Positions 1-8,041 are shown, numbered from the stretch's first letter. The stretch: DNA of 18,806 bases from Flavobacteriales bacterium (GCA_947458985.1 CANHBA010000020.1:1-18806), one strand, 5' to 3'. Translations and numbers: made by a program. Notes: generated by a model from the letters alone, not told the origin.

Positions 1-798
1 ATTAGACTCCCATTCGTAAGTACCTCCTCCTGTAGCGGTGAGGGTAAGCGAAGGAATTGTACAGTTAATAACTGAACCGTTTGAAGAACTGATATTGACG
101 ACAGGTAAAGTAATGTTTTCAGTAATACTGATGCTCGATGTGTTGGTACAGCCGTTTGCCGCGGTAGCGGTGACGGTGTAGGTACCGGGTGTAGTTACGC
201 TGAGTGCCGCATTGACCCCTACATTCGTTGTGCCGTTGCTCCAAGAATAGGATGTTGCGCCTGTGGCGGTGAGATCAATGGATGTGGTTGAACAAGTAAG
301 TATCGTAGTAGCACTCGAATTTGTAATGCTGACTGTTGGAGGGGTAATATTTTGTGTGATGACTTGATTTACAGTAGAAGTACAACCATTTGCACTTGTG
401 ACTGTAACCGTATATGTGCCGGGGCTTGTTACGGTTAAACTTGCACTAGTTCCGACGATTGTTGTGCCGTTACTCCAAGAGTAGGTGCCACCACCTGTTG
501 CCGTTAAGGTGGCGGAAGTTGTGGTACAAGTGAGTTGTGTTGCTGAGGTGCTGATTCCTACAATCGGAACAGTAATATTTTGCGTAATGTTTAGACTTGA
601 GGTTGCAGTACAGCCAGAAGTGTTTGTAACGGTTACTATATAGTTTCCAGGCGTGTTAACAGTTAGGTTTGCGCTTGTCCCGACATTACTTGTTCCGTTA
701 GACCAAGAATAAGTACCCCCTCCAGTAGCTGTTAAGGAAATACTCGTTTGGGCACAAGTGAGCTCGGTTGTATTCGAATTATTTGTAATTCCTGGGAT
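1..798 (-). repeat. Tandem array of ~77-residue Ig-like modules (type C), at least 3.5 copies
   Basis: Copies begin near residues 864, 941, 1017 and 1095 (DNA about 798-568, 567-340, 339-106 and 105-1). Each shows LTC or INC, LTATG, a Y-S-W-S-N-G core, VGxxAxLxV, PGxYxVT, a second Cys (GCT) and a closing ITxNIT strand. The fourth copy is cut by the window edge and departs from the consensus at the core (TYEWESN instead of TYSWSNG). The number of further copies cannot be seen here. Confidence 0.9.
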
Positions 799-3387
799 TG
801 GCAGCGCATTTACAGTGATAGTCATGGTGGTATTTGTAGCGCAAACTCCGGCCGTTGGAGTAAAAGTATAGGTAGTGGTTGTGGTGTTGTTTAGTGCAGG
901 AGACCAAGTTCCGCTGATACCGTTTGTTGAACTTAAAGGTAGTGTATTTAAGGTAGTGCCGGCACAAATAGCCGAAACTTGATTAAAGGAGGGAGTGATG
1001 TTGGCTGAAACAGTTATTACCCCATTGACATTGGCGGCGCCATCCCAAAAACCACCGCCTGTAGGGCTGTAGCCGCCGTAAACAGTACAACCATTGTAGG
1101 TATAACTAAAGGCATAATAATATGTTCCTGCTGCTAGGCCAGAGAGAGTGGCCATGTATTCGTCGTTGTTGGGGTTGATAGAAGAGAGCGGATTATAGGT
1201 TGTGGCAGACCAAGCACTTGCTGGCCATGTGGCAGGGTTGGTATTGCTACTTGAAATACCGTATGAAACGCTTATTCCGGCAGCTTGACCAGTAGGGTTG
1301 GTAAGTCCAGATTCAAATACCTGACCATAGATATTGAGCGTTTGTCCGACGCAGATATTGGCGGTGCCTGGAAATTGGATATTGGCCCAATCTAAAGTAT
1401 TGGCTAAGGTAGCGGTTCCGGTTGTGGTTCCGGCAGGGCACCCAGGTAGGCTGTAACTTACATTGTAGCTTGTAGTGCCCGTTGGGCTAACGGTGATCGT
1501 ATTTGTAGTTTGCCCGCCAGGTGACCAACTAAACGAACCGCCACTTGGCGTTGCTGTAGCGGTGAGGGTCACGCTCGTTCCTGGACAGAATGTAACTGGT
1601 GCAACACTCACACTTGGGCTCGGCGCCACGGTAACTGTTCCGGTAGTGCTTGCTGATGAACAGCCGTTTAGGGTATAAACAACACTGTAATTGGTGGTGC
1701 TTGTTGGGCTAACGCTGATGGTGTTGGTGGTCTGGCCTCCAGGGCTCCAAAGATAGGTTCCGCCTGGTGCACTTGGTGTTGCGGTGAGTGTTGCCGTTTG
1801 ACCGGAACAAATGGTTGCTGAATTGACACTCGCGGTTGGAGGTGAGCCAACAGTAACTGTGACCTGATCTTGGTTGGTGCAACCATTGGCAGTTGCTGTT
1901 AGTGTATATGTAGTTGTTGTTGTTGGACTGGCGTTGGTAGTGAGTGTATTTGTACTCGACAAAGTAGCTCCGGGGCTCCAGGTGACTGTTGGGGTAACCG
2001 TACCCGCACAACCTGCTATAGGTACAGCTATGGTTTGTCCACCTGTCAAGATGGCAATTCCCCCGCTAATGGAGGTCCCGGTGAGCCCGCCACAAAGAAT
2101 ATTGTAGCCTGCAACGTTTGAATTCGAAGGGCCTTGTGTTTCTAAATTGAAGGTATACGGTGCATTCGTCGGATTACTAATGGTGACGGTATTATTGGAC
2201 CCGGCCGCATATGGCCCGCCAGAACCAAGAACGGTACCGACTGAATTGGTAATTGTCCAGGTTGTTTCGTCTAGGTTGCTACCGCTAAAAAGGTTAACAG
2301 TGATATCTCCGGTAAAGCCTCCTGTAGCACTTGCCGTACCATTAAGCGTTGTTGACCCTTGGCCTGCGCACAATGAAACATCAGGCCCGGCGTTTACAGT
2401 TGGCAAAGGGTTTACATAAACAGTGACTTGGTCCTGTCCCGTACAAGTTCCTTGTGTTGCGGTGAGCGTGTAGGTTGTAGTTGTAGTAGGACTTGCTGTA
2501 GGGTTTAAAATATTTGTTGCACTTAGGGCTGTTGCCGGGCTCCAAACGTAGGTAATTGGCGCAGTGCTGGTTGAGCCAGTACAAGATGCAACTGAAATAG
2601 TTGTTGAAAGGCAAGGCCCAACAGAACCAGATGCCACACTAGTGCCATTGCAAGTGATGTTATAGTTGGCCGTGTTGTCACAGATGATGCCTTGAGTTTC
2701 TAGGTAAAAACTGTAAGGCCCTGCGCCTGGTGTTGCAATGGTGATGGTGTTGGTTGATCCTAATGCATATGGACCGCCTGAACCCACTGTAGATCCGGCC
2801 GCATTCGTGAGTGTCCAGGAAACCATGTCGAGCCAACCTGCACCGCTAATTGTCACTACCATGACACCGCCGCTACCACCTGTTGAACCACTTCCTGCGG
2901 TTACTGTCCCTGAAAGTTGCCCTAATGCTCCAGCACAAATGATGACGTCGTTACCCGCATTGACCACAGGGTTGGTACAAGGCGGTGTTGGGCAGCTTAC
3001 GGAATATGACATCGTTGCTGAGCCGGCTAGTGGCCCGCAAACAAATTGGGAGAGTTGAATGCTGTAGGCACCAGTAGTTGGGCAAGTCCAAACTGCGTTG
3101 GTCTGAAGGCCACACTGGTCGTCCCAACCTTGTACTAAAGTAACAGCCGAATTGTAGATGCGTAAATAGGTGTCGACCGAACTAAGGCCACATGTTGTAA
3201 AGGTATAAGTGCAACCAGCGTTACCTGTAAATGTAAAAACAGGCGCTGTTCCTGCAGGAAAAGTTGCAGTGTTTTGAGGGGTGCTAGTTGGTGTAATAGC
3301 AGTGGTGCTGGTGGCAGTGGTGCAATACTGTGCTTGGGCATTAAATACCAAAGCGAGCATAAGCCCAATGAAGGCAATGATGCGCAT
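1..3387 (-). CDS. Giant secreted modular Ig-like repeat protein, 3'-truncated by the window edge
   Basis: The frame is open for 1129 codons from an ATG at 3387 to base 1, with no stop; the C-terminus is outside the window. Residues 1-19 are a typical signal peptide (MRIIAFIGLMLALVFNAQA, then Q). Residues 21-130 form a cysteine-rich CUB/PPC-like beta domain. Then come two 184-189 residue modules (141-329, 330-513), two Ig-like modules (514-587, 588-661), a distinct domain (662-794), another Ig-like module (795-863), and at least 3.5 tandem modules of about 77 residues carrying SWSNG (864 onward). Composition is dominated by Thr, Ser, Gly, Ala and Asn, with paired Cys in most modules. Such proteins in Bacteroidota are usually exported and fixed to the surface, often by the type IX system; the C-terminal sorting domain that would prove this is not visible. 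A role as adhesin or matrix protein is inference. It is separated from the acc genes by a terminator and so has its own transcription. Confidence 0.9.
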   Translation of the reverse strand, partial: MRIIAFIGLMLALVFNAQAQYCTTATSTTAITPTSTPQNTATFPAGTAPVFTFTGNAGCTYTFTTCGLSSVDTYLRIYNSAVTLVQGWDDQCGLQTNAVWTCPTTGAYSIQLSQFVCGPLAGSATMSYSVSCPTPPCTNPVVNAGNDVIICAGALGQLSGTVTAGSGSTGGSGGVMVVTISGAGWLDMVSWTLTNAAGSTVGSGGPYALGSTNTITIATPGAGPYSFYLETQGIICDNTANYNITCNGTSVASGSVGPCLSTTISVASCTGSTSTAPITYVWSPATALSATNILNPTASPTTTTTYTLTATQGTCTGQDQVTVYVNPLPTVNAGPDVSLCAGQGSTTLNGTASATGGFTGDITVNLFSGSNLDETTWTITNSVGTVLGSGGPYAAGSNNTVTISNPTNAPYTFNLETQGPSNSNVAGYNILCGGLTGTSISGGIAILTGGQTIAVPIAGCAGTVTPTVTWSPGATLSSTNTLTTNASPTTTTTYTLTATANGCTNQDQVTVTVGSPPTASVNSATICSGQTATLTATPSAPGGTYLWSPGGQTTNTISVSPTSTTNYSVVYTLNGCSSASTTGTVTVAPSPSVSVAPVTFCPGTSVTLTATATPSGGSFSWSPGGQTTNTITVSPTGTTSYNVSYSLPGCPAGTTTGTATLANTLDWANIQFPGTANICVGQTLNIYGQVFESGLTNPTGQAAGISVSYGISSSNTNPATWPASAWSATTYNPLSSINPNNDEYMATLSGLAAGTYYYAFSYTYNGCTVYGGYSPTGGGFWDGAANVNGVITVSANITPSFNQVSAICAGTTLNTLPLSSTNGISGTWSPALNNTTTTTYTFTPTAGVCATNTTMTITVNALPIPGITNNSNTTELTCAQTSISLTATGGGTYSWSNGTSNVGTSANLTVNTPGNYIVTVTNTSGCTATSSLNITQNITVPIVGISTSATQLTCTTTSATLTATGGGTYSWSNGTTIVGTSASLTVTSPGTYTVTVTSANGCTSTVNQVITQNITPPTVSITNSSATTILTCSTTSIDLTATGATSYSWSNGTTNVGVNAALSVTTPGTYTVTATAANGCTNTSSISITENITLPVVNISSSNGSVINCTIPSLTLTATGGGTYEWESN
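1405..1848 (-). repeat. Two tandem Ig-like modules (type B)
   Basis: Residues 514-587 and 588-661 are two copies of about 74 residues. Each contains a CxG motif, LTATxxxxGG, WSPGGQTTNTI and a closing Tyr-rich strand with a second Cys (LNGC, LPGC). The WSPGGQTTNTI core is identical in both copies. The pattern is the common bacterial Ig/PKD-like surface fold; the two cysteines per unit probably form one disulfide after export. Confidence 0.85.
1849..2967 (-). repeat. Two long tandem protein modules (type A)
   Basis: Residues 141-329 and 330-513 of the giant protein are diverged copies of one another. Each begins VNAGxDVxxCAG, continues through WTLTN or WTITN, GSGGPYA, FYLETQG or FNLETQG and a YNIxC segment, and ends in an Ig-like half with WSPxxxLS and ASPTTTTTYTLTAT. 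The copies are diverged in DNA, so this is an old duplication. Each copy is probably two beta-sandwich domains, the first like those with W-T-hydrophobic-T-N and GGPY motifs in flavobacterial surface proteins. Confidence 0.85.
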
Positions 3388-3422
3388 TTTGAGTAGTAGT
3401 GTTTCGTTCGTTTAGTTTTAGC

Positions 3423-3438
3423 TTGCTAAATTTAGCAA
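3423..3438. promoter_or_regulatory. 16-bp perfect palindrome upstream of the giant surface-protein gene
   Basis: TTGCTAAATTTAGCAA reads the same on both strands and lies 36 bases before the ATG at 3387, within the 100-base space that must hold this gene's promoter. It has no loop and is AT-rich, so it looks more like a binding site for a dimeric regulator than a terminator. No convincing -33/-7 pair was identified beside it. Function is inference. Confidence 0.35.
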
Positions 3439-3482
3439 AAGCATAACGAAATACCAACTAATGCGTTGCCTTTTAAATAAAT

Positions 3483-3506
3483 AAAAAAGGCTTCCGAAGA
3501 AGCCTT
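3483..3506 (-). terminator. Intrinsic terminator of the accC operon
   Basis: Read on the minus strand the sequence is an 8-bp perfect stem (AAGGCTTC / GAAGCCTT) closed by a TTCG tetraloop on a C-G pair, followed by six T and then ATTTATTT. It lies 3 bases after the accC stop codon. The cUUCGg loop is an exceptionally stable RNA tetraloop, which makes this a textbook rho-independent terminator. It insulates the downstream giant surface-protein gene from the housekeeping operon. Confidence 0.9.
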
Positions 3507-3509
3507 AAT

Positions 3510-4844
3510 TTAAAATTCAAATGTATCCATGAATTTGGTGGTGAAGTTACCAGCGTTAAAATCCGGATTGTCCATGAGTTTTTGATGGAAAGGGATGGTG
3601 GTTTTGACGCCGCCGATCACGTATTCACTCAGGGCACGCTTCATTTTTAAGATGGCTTCTTCACGGGTTTGTGCAACCACGATTAATTTAGAAATCATGG
3701 AATCATAGTACGGTGGAATAGAATAGCCTGCGTATACGTGAGCATCTATGCGTACACCGTGTCCGCCTGGGCAGTGGTAATCTGTAATTTTTCCTGGGCT
3801 TGGACGGAAATCTGCGTATGGATCTTCGGCATTGATGCGACACTGAATAGCGTGCATGGTAGGGTAGTAATTTTTACCAGATATTTTTTCTCCAGCAGCA
3901 ATTTTAATTTGCTCCTTGATGAGGTCAAAATTGATGACTTCTTCGGTAATGGTGTGCTCTACCTGAATACGCGTATTCATTTCCATGAAGTAGAAGTCGC
4001 GGTTTTTGTCGACCAAAAACTCAACGGTACCAACGCCTTCATATTTTACTGCTTTTGCAGCTTTAATTGCGGCCTCGCCCATTCTTTCGCGAAGTTCGTC
4101 GGTCATGAATGGCGAAGGTGTTTCTTCTACTAATTTTTGATGGCGACGTTGAATAGAACAGTCGCGCTCAGAGAGGTGACAAGCGTTTCCGTATTGATCG
4201 CCGGCAATTTGAATTTCGATGTGGCGCGGCTCTTCAATGAATTTTTCCATGTAGATGCCGTCGTTGCCAAAAGCTGCGCCGGCTTCTTGACGAGCGGAAT
4301 CCCAGGCGGCTTCCATTTCGTCTTTTTTCCAGACGATGCGCATGCCTTTTCCACCACCACCCGCGGTTGCTTTGAGTATGACAGGGTATTTTACAACTTC
4401 GGCCGTTACAAAGGCATCGGCTAGGTCTTTTAATAGACCTGTAGATCCTGGAATACAAGGCACACCAGCCGCAATCATGGTTGCTTTGGCAGTTGCTTTG
4501 TCCCCCATTCCGGCAATTTGCTCAGGCAAAGCACCAATGAATTTGATACCGTGTTCCTGACAAACTTTCGAGAATTTTTCGTTTTCAGAAAGAAACCCGT
4601 AGCCTGGATGGATGGCATCGGCGTTGGTAATTTCTGCAGCTGCAATGATGTTGGGGATGCTCAGATAAGACAAAGCGCTCGTTGGTGGCCCAATGCACAC
4701 AGCTTCGTCAGCAAAACGTACAGGCAAGCTGTCTTTGTCTGCGGTAGAATAAACGGCCACCGTTTTGATGCCCATTTCTTTACAGGTGCGAATCACGCGC
4801 AGCGCAATTTCGCCGCGATTGGCAATCAATATTTTTTTAAACAT
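3510..4844 (-). CDS. accC: Acetyl-CoA carboxylase, biotin carboxylase subunit
   Basis: The 444-residue product is full length for AccC, which carboxylates the biotin on AccB using ATP and bicarbonate in the first step of malonyl-CoA synthesis in the cytoplasm. The N-terminal domain starts KKILIANRGEIALRVIRT. The ATP-grasp core has K116, K158, the glycine loop GGGGKG (162-167), H208 and K237. The metal and catalytic residues E275, E288, N290, R292, Q294 and E296 (MNTRIQVEH) and R336 are all present in the spacing of the E. coli enzyme. The ATG lies 10 bases after the accB stop, so the two are co-transcribed; a terminator follows directly. No anomaly is seen. Confidence 0.97.
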   Translation of the reverse strand: MFKKILIANRGEIALRVIRTCKEMGIKTVAVYSTADKDSLPVRFADEAVCIGPPTSALSYLSIPNIIAAAEITNADAIHPGYGFLSENEKFSKVCQEHGIKFIGALPEQIAGMGDKATAKATMIAAGVPCIPGSTGLLKDLADAFVTAEVVKYPVILKATAGGGGKGMRIVWKKDEMEAAWDSARQEAGAAFGNDGIYMEKFIEEPRHIEIQIAGDQYGNACHLSERDCSIQRRHQKLVEETPSPFMTDELRERMGEAAIKAAKAVKYEGVGTVEFLVDKNRDFYFMEMNTRIQVEHTITEEVINFDLIKEQIKIAAGEKISGKNYYPTMHAIQCRINAEDPYADFRPSPGKITDYHCPGGHGVRIDAHVYAGYSIPPYYDSMISKLIVVAQTREEAILKMKRALSEYVIGGVKTTIPFHQKLMDNPDFNAGNFTTKFMDTFEF

Positions 4845-4854
4845 GTGTTGGTTT

Positions 4855-5325
4855 TTAAGCTGGATCTACCAAGAATAATGGCTGATCGTAGTCTACAGGG
4901 CTCGCGTTGTCTACGAGTACTTTAACAATTTTACCAGAGATTTCAGATTCAATTTCATTGAAAGTTTTCATGGCTTCAATGATACAAACTTTGTCTCCTT
5001 TCTGAATGCTGTCGCCCACATTAACAAATGCGTCTTTGTCAGGCCCTGGTGTACGGTAGAATGTACCGATCATTGGGGATTTGACCGTGATGTATTTGCT
5101 GTCGTCGTTGCTACTGGCATCTGTGCTTGCCGGAGCAGCACTGGTTGCAACTGGTGCCGGAGCAGCAGCCACAGGAGCAGCTACCATTGGAGCAGCTTGA
5201 TACATAATTGGCTCAGTTTGACTGCCTTTGATTGAAATGCGAAAACCTTCTCTTTCGATTTCAACTTTGCCGAGTCCGGATTTGGACACCAACTTGATAA
5301 GGTCTTTGATCTCTTCTAAATTCAT
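4855..5325 (-). CDS. accB: Acetyl-CoA carboxylase, biotin carboxyl carrier protein
   Basis: The 156-residue product is the biotin carrier that shuttles the carboxyl group from AccC to the carboxyltransferase. The N-terminal helix-rich part (1-35) is followed by an Ala/Pro/Thr-rich flexible linker (about 43-72). The C-terminal biotinyl domain (78-156) contains the biotinylation motif EAMK with the acceptor lysine at K120, and the KSPMIGTFYRTP start typical of AccB. The length and the SPMIGTFYR motif separate it from transport or decarboxylase biotin domains. It sits between fabH (28-base gap) and accC (10-base gap), the usual arrangement. Confidence 0.97.
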   Translation of the reverse strand: MNLEEIKDLIKLVSKSGLGKVEIEREGFRISIKGSQTEPIMYQAAPMVAAPVAAAPAPVATSAAPASTDASSNDDSKYITVKSPMIGTFYRTPGPDKDAFVNVGDSIQKGDKVCIIEAMKTFNEIESEISGKIVKVLVDNASPVDYDQPLFLVDPA

Positions 5326-5353
5326 GGTCTAATTTTTTTCAAAGTTAATTTAA

Positions 5354-6343
5354 TTATGAATTGTAGGCCCACTTGAGGTAAATAGCTCCCCAAGTGAAAC
5401 CACCACCGAATGCGGACAGGATTAGGACGTCACCTTTTTTCAGCTGACTTTCGTAATCCCATAAGCAAAGTGGCAAAGTTCCTGCGGTTGTATTACCGTA
5501 ACGCTGAATATTGATCATGACCTTTTCTTTGGTCAGACCCATGCGGTTGGCAGTTGCATCTATGATGCGGAGGTTAGCCTGATGCGGCACCAACCAACTG
5601 ACGTCGTCGCTTGTTAACTGATTGCGTTCCATAATTTCGGCTGAGACATCGGCCATGTTCGTAACGGCAAATTTGAAAACAGCTTGGCCTTCTTGCTTGA
5701 CGTAGTGCAAACGGTTTTCTACTGTTTCAATAGAAGCTGGCATATAAGAACCACCGGCTGGTTGTTGTAAATACTGACGCCCGGCACCATCGCTTCTTAG
5801 GATGAAGTCCATGACACCGTTGCCTTCGTCATTTGGCTCTAGCAAAACGGCACCAGCGCCGTCGCCGAAAATAACGCATGTGGTGCGGTCTTGGTAATCG
5901 ATGATCGAAGTCATTTTATCGACGCCAATAACCAAAACTTTTTTGTGTTTTCCTGATTCAATGAATTGCGAACCTGTAGACAAAGCATATAAAAAGCCTG
6001 AGCATGCTGCATTGACATCAAAACTCCAAGCGTTTTTCATGCCCACTTTATCGCAAACGATGTTGGCAGTGCTTGGGAAAGGGTGGTCGGGGGTTACCGT
6101 ACCCACAATGACTAATTCTATTTCTAAAGGATCGATGCCTTTTTTCTCAAGTAAAGTTTTAACTGCTGCAGCGGCCATATCAGAACTTGCGCCATCTTTC
6201 ATGATGCGGCGTTCTTTGATGCCGGTGCGGCTCATGATCCATTCATCAGAAGTATCAACCAACTTGGCTAAATCGTCGTTTGATAAAATATGTTCAGGCA
6301 CATAGCCCTGAACTGCGGTAATAGCAGCGGTGATTTTACCCAT
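5354..6343 (-). CDS. fabH: Beta-ketoacyl-ACP synthase III
   Basis: The 329-residue thiolase-fold enzyme condenses an acyl-CoA primer with malonyl-ACP to start fatty-acid synthesis, so its malonyl supply comes from the accBC products encoded just downstream. The catalytic triad is visible: C114 in NAACSGF, H254 in VPHQAN and N284 in RYGNTTAGT. The C-terminal GGGFTWGA is typical of FabH. The ATG starts 1 base after the plsX stop (TAA-C-ATG), which implies translational coupling. Primer specificity (acetyl or branched) cannot be told from the sequence. Confidence 0.97.
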   Translation of the reverse strand: MGKITAAITAVQGYVPEHILSNDDLAKLVDTSDEWIMSRTGIKERRIMKDGASSDMAAAAVKTLLEKKGIDPLEIELVIVGTVTPDHPFPSTANIVCDKVGMKNAWSFDVNAACSGFLYALSTGSQFIESGKHKKVLVIGVDKMTSIIDYQDRTTCVIFGDGAGAVLLEPNDEGNGVMDFILRSDGAGRQYLQQPAGGSYMPASIETVENRLHYVKQEGQAVFKFAVTNMADVSAEIMERNQLTSDDVSWLVPHQANLRIIDATANRMGLTKEKVMINIQRYGNTTAGTLPLCLWDYESQLKKGDVLILSAFGGGFTWGAIYLKWAYNS

Positions 6344-6344
6344 G

Positions 6345-7283
6345 TTAGTTAAAAGCTTGGTTAATTTTTTCTGTTAGGTTTGAACTCACGACGTTGTACG
6401 CGTGGAGAATCATGTTTTTGACGGCGATATCGTTAGAAATGCCGTGTCCGATAATAGCGTTTCCTTTGACACCTAGAATAGGCGTGCCGCCGTAGTTTTC
6501 GTAATTGAAGCGGTCGAAGTATTCGTCTTGTATACCGCGTTGCTTCATTAATGTAAAAATACCTTCCGCTTCTTTGAGTACGATATTGCCGGTGAAGCCA
6601 TCACAGACAATGACATCGGCAACACCTGTAAAGAGGTCGCGGCCTTCGATGTTACCCGTAAAATTGAGTTCGTCGGATTCGGATAGTAATTTGTAGGTGG
6701 CTATTGAAAGTAAGTTGCCTTTTGAATCTTCTTCACCGATATTGAGCAAAGCTACTTTTGGATTTTCAAGACCTAAGACATTGGCTGCATAAACTGCGCC
6801 CAAAACAGCAAATTGATATAGTACGTCTGACTTACAATCGGCGTTGGAGCCAACATCGAGTAACACAGATTGCCCTCCGTTAATGGTGGGCAAAGTAGAG
6901 GTGATACACGGACGGATTACGCCAGGAATGGTATTGAGTTTGTACATGGCACCTACGAGCATAGCACCGGTGTTGCCGTTGCTGGCAAATACATCGATGA
7001 GTCCTTTTGCGAGCATTTCAAAACCAACAGCGATAGAACTGTTGGGCTTTTTAGGTAGCGCTCGGGTAGGATGATCGTGGTAGGTAATTACTTCAGGCGC
7101 GTGAATGATTTCGAACAACGCAGCGCTCTGACCACGACTCGCTAATTCTTTTTGAATTTGGAGTTCGTCACCAAACAAAACAATAGTGACATCATTACCC
7201 AAAGCTTGTTTGGCTAATAATGCACCATCAATTGTCGCTTGCGGAGCGAAATCGCCACCGGAGACATCAAGCCCAATCTTCAT
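6345..7283 (-). CDS. plsX: Phosphate acyltransferase PlsX
   Basis: The 312-residue product converts acyl-ACP and phosphate to acyl-phosphate, the donor for PlsY in phospholipid synthesis; it is a peripheral cytoplasmic-face enzyme. The start MKIGLDVSGGDFAPQATIDG matches the family's D-x-x-GGD-x-x-P signature. Later family segments include DVGSNADCKSDVLYQFAVLG, LLNIGEEDSKG and VCDGFTGNIVLK. It is shorter than the E. coli protein (about 356), which is usual in Bacteroidota. It lies between rpmF and fabH, with only 1 base to fabH. Confidence 0.96.
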   Translation of the reverse strand: MKIGLDVSGGDFAPQATIDGALLAKQALGNDVTIVLFGDELQIQKELASRGQSAALFEIIHAPEVITYHDHPTRALPKKPNSSIAVGFEMLAKGLIDVFASNGNTGAMLVGAMYKLNTIPGVIRPCITSTLPTINGGQSVLLDVGSNADCKSDVLYQFAVLGAVYAANVLGLENPKVALLNIGEEDSKGNLLSIATYKLLSESDELNFTGNIEGRDLFTGVADVIVCDGFTGNIVLKEAEGIFTLMKQRGIQDEYFDRFNYENYGGTPILGVKGNAIIGHGISNDIAVKNMILHAYNVVSSNLTEKINQAFN

Positions 7284-7302
7284 GGGAGAAAATTAGAGCT
7301 GA

Positions 7303-7506
7303 CTAAGCCTCCTCGATGGAGTCTGTTGTTTTCTCAGCTACAACTTTTCCTTTGTAGTAGAGTTTGCCTTCATGCCAATGAGCATGGTGAAACAAGTGTG
7401 GTTGTCCAGTTGTAGGGCAAGTAGCAACATTGCTTGCAGTCGCTTTTTTGTGCGTTCTACGTTTGTCACGACGTGTGGTCGATATTCTTCGTTTAGGATG
7501 CGCCAT
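7303..7506 (-). CDS. rpmF: Large ribosomal subunit protein bL32
   Basis: The 67-residue protein has the L32 start MAHPKRRISTTRRDKRRTHK and the later CPTTGQPHLFHHAHW segment. L32 is a small basic protein of the 50S subunit. Only one Cys (C30) is present instead of two CxxC pairs, so this appears to be the form that does not hold zinc through four cysteines. The acidic tail (last 8 residues DSIEEA-rich) is common in the phylum. It sits 19 bases after the DUF177 gene and 19 bases before plsX, the classical yceD-rpmF-plsX order. Confidence 0.97.
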   Translation of the reverse strand: MAHPKRRISTTRRDKRRTHKKATASNVATCPTTGQPHLFHHAHWHEGKLYYKGKVVAEKTTDSIEEA

Positions 7507-7525
7507 TTTTGTTAATTTATATCTA

Positions 7526-8041
7526 TTAATTTAAATTCTTAAGTGCAGACCACCGTGGGTCTATGTCGTCGTCTTCATCGGTTTTTGAATCGGAAGAAGG
7601 TTGTTGGTATTTGTTGATTAATTCCACCATTTCTTCATTGCAGTCGCCGTCTTCGTGCACCATTTTGGCGGGTAAAGAAAGGCTAATAAGCTCATACAAA
7701 GGTTGGGTTAGGTCAATTTGATAGCTTTCAGGCGCAATAACAATAAGATTTTCATCTTCGGATTCTTCTTCTCCGAAGGTATAATAGAGGGTTAGGTCTC
7801 CTTCTATTTCTTGTGCTAATGGCTCTGAACAGCGATCGCAATCAGTAAAGACAAAACCATCGATTTCTATATTAGCAATCAGCATAGTTTCTTTCTTTTC
7901 TAACTCTAGGTAGGCGATGAGCCGACCATTTTCGATGAGCGAATAAGGCAATGATTCAAAGAACGATTTGTCAATGTCGAATTCAAACTCATGGAGCCCT
8001 ATCTTTAATCCTACGAAGGGTATGGCGAACGGACTTTTCAT
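7526..8041 (-). CDS. DUF177 (YceD-family) protein
   Basis: The 171-residue product belongs to the YceD/DUF177 family, which is almost always encoded next to rpmF and in plants and bacteria has been linked to 23S rRNA processing and large-subunit assembly. Visible features are an N-terminal MKSPFAIPFVGLKIG segment, a CxxC pair (C68, C71) in FTDCDRCSEPL, an acidic stretch around 91-97, and a conserved C-terminal DPRWSALKNL. The first ATG after the promoter-like element is used. Its exact biochemical role here is inferred from the family. Confidence 0.9.
   Translation of the reverse strand: MKSPFAIPFVGLKIGLHEFEFDIDKSFFESLPYSLIENGRLIAYLELEKKETMLIANIEIDGFVFTDCDRCSEPLAQEIEGDLTLYYTFGEEESEDENLIVIAPESYQIDLTQPLYELISLSLPAKMVHEDGDCNEEMVELINKYQQPSSDSKTDEDDDIDPRWSALKNLN

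Noticed and set aside
1..798. Possible CRISPR-like array from the regular spacing of the repeats
   Set aside because: The period of about 230 bases, the divergence between copies and the continuous reading frame show protein tandem repeats, not CRISPR.
1709..2011. 100-codon minus-strand frame and similar short frames on both strands inside 779-3377
   Set aside because: They are alternative frames of the Thr/Asn-rich repeat protein, where low-complexity codons keep other frames open; the continuous 1129-codon frame explains the region.
3738..4133. 131-codon open frame on the plus strand
   Set aside because: It lies wholly antisense to accC, and its product has no recognisable domain and is rich in Phe/Cys/Val as expected for an antisense shadow.
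4518..4925. 135-codon open frame on the plus strand across the accC/accB junction
   Set aside because: It is antisense to two well-supported genes with all catalytic residues intact; no domain is recognisable.
5901..6305. 134-codon open frame on the plus strand
   Set aside because: It is antisense to fabH and shows no independent coding character.
7303..7506. Possible defect in bL32 because three of the usual four zinc cysteines are missing
   Set aside because: Cysteine-poor L32 forms are common in bacteria, and the CPTTGxxH segment is normal for the phylum.
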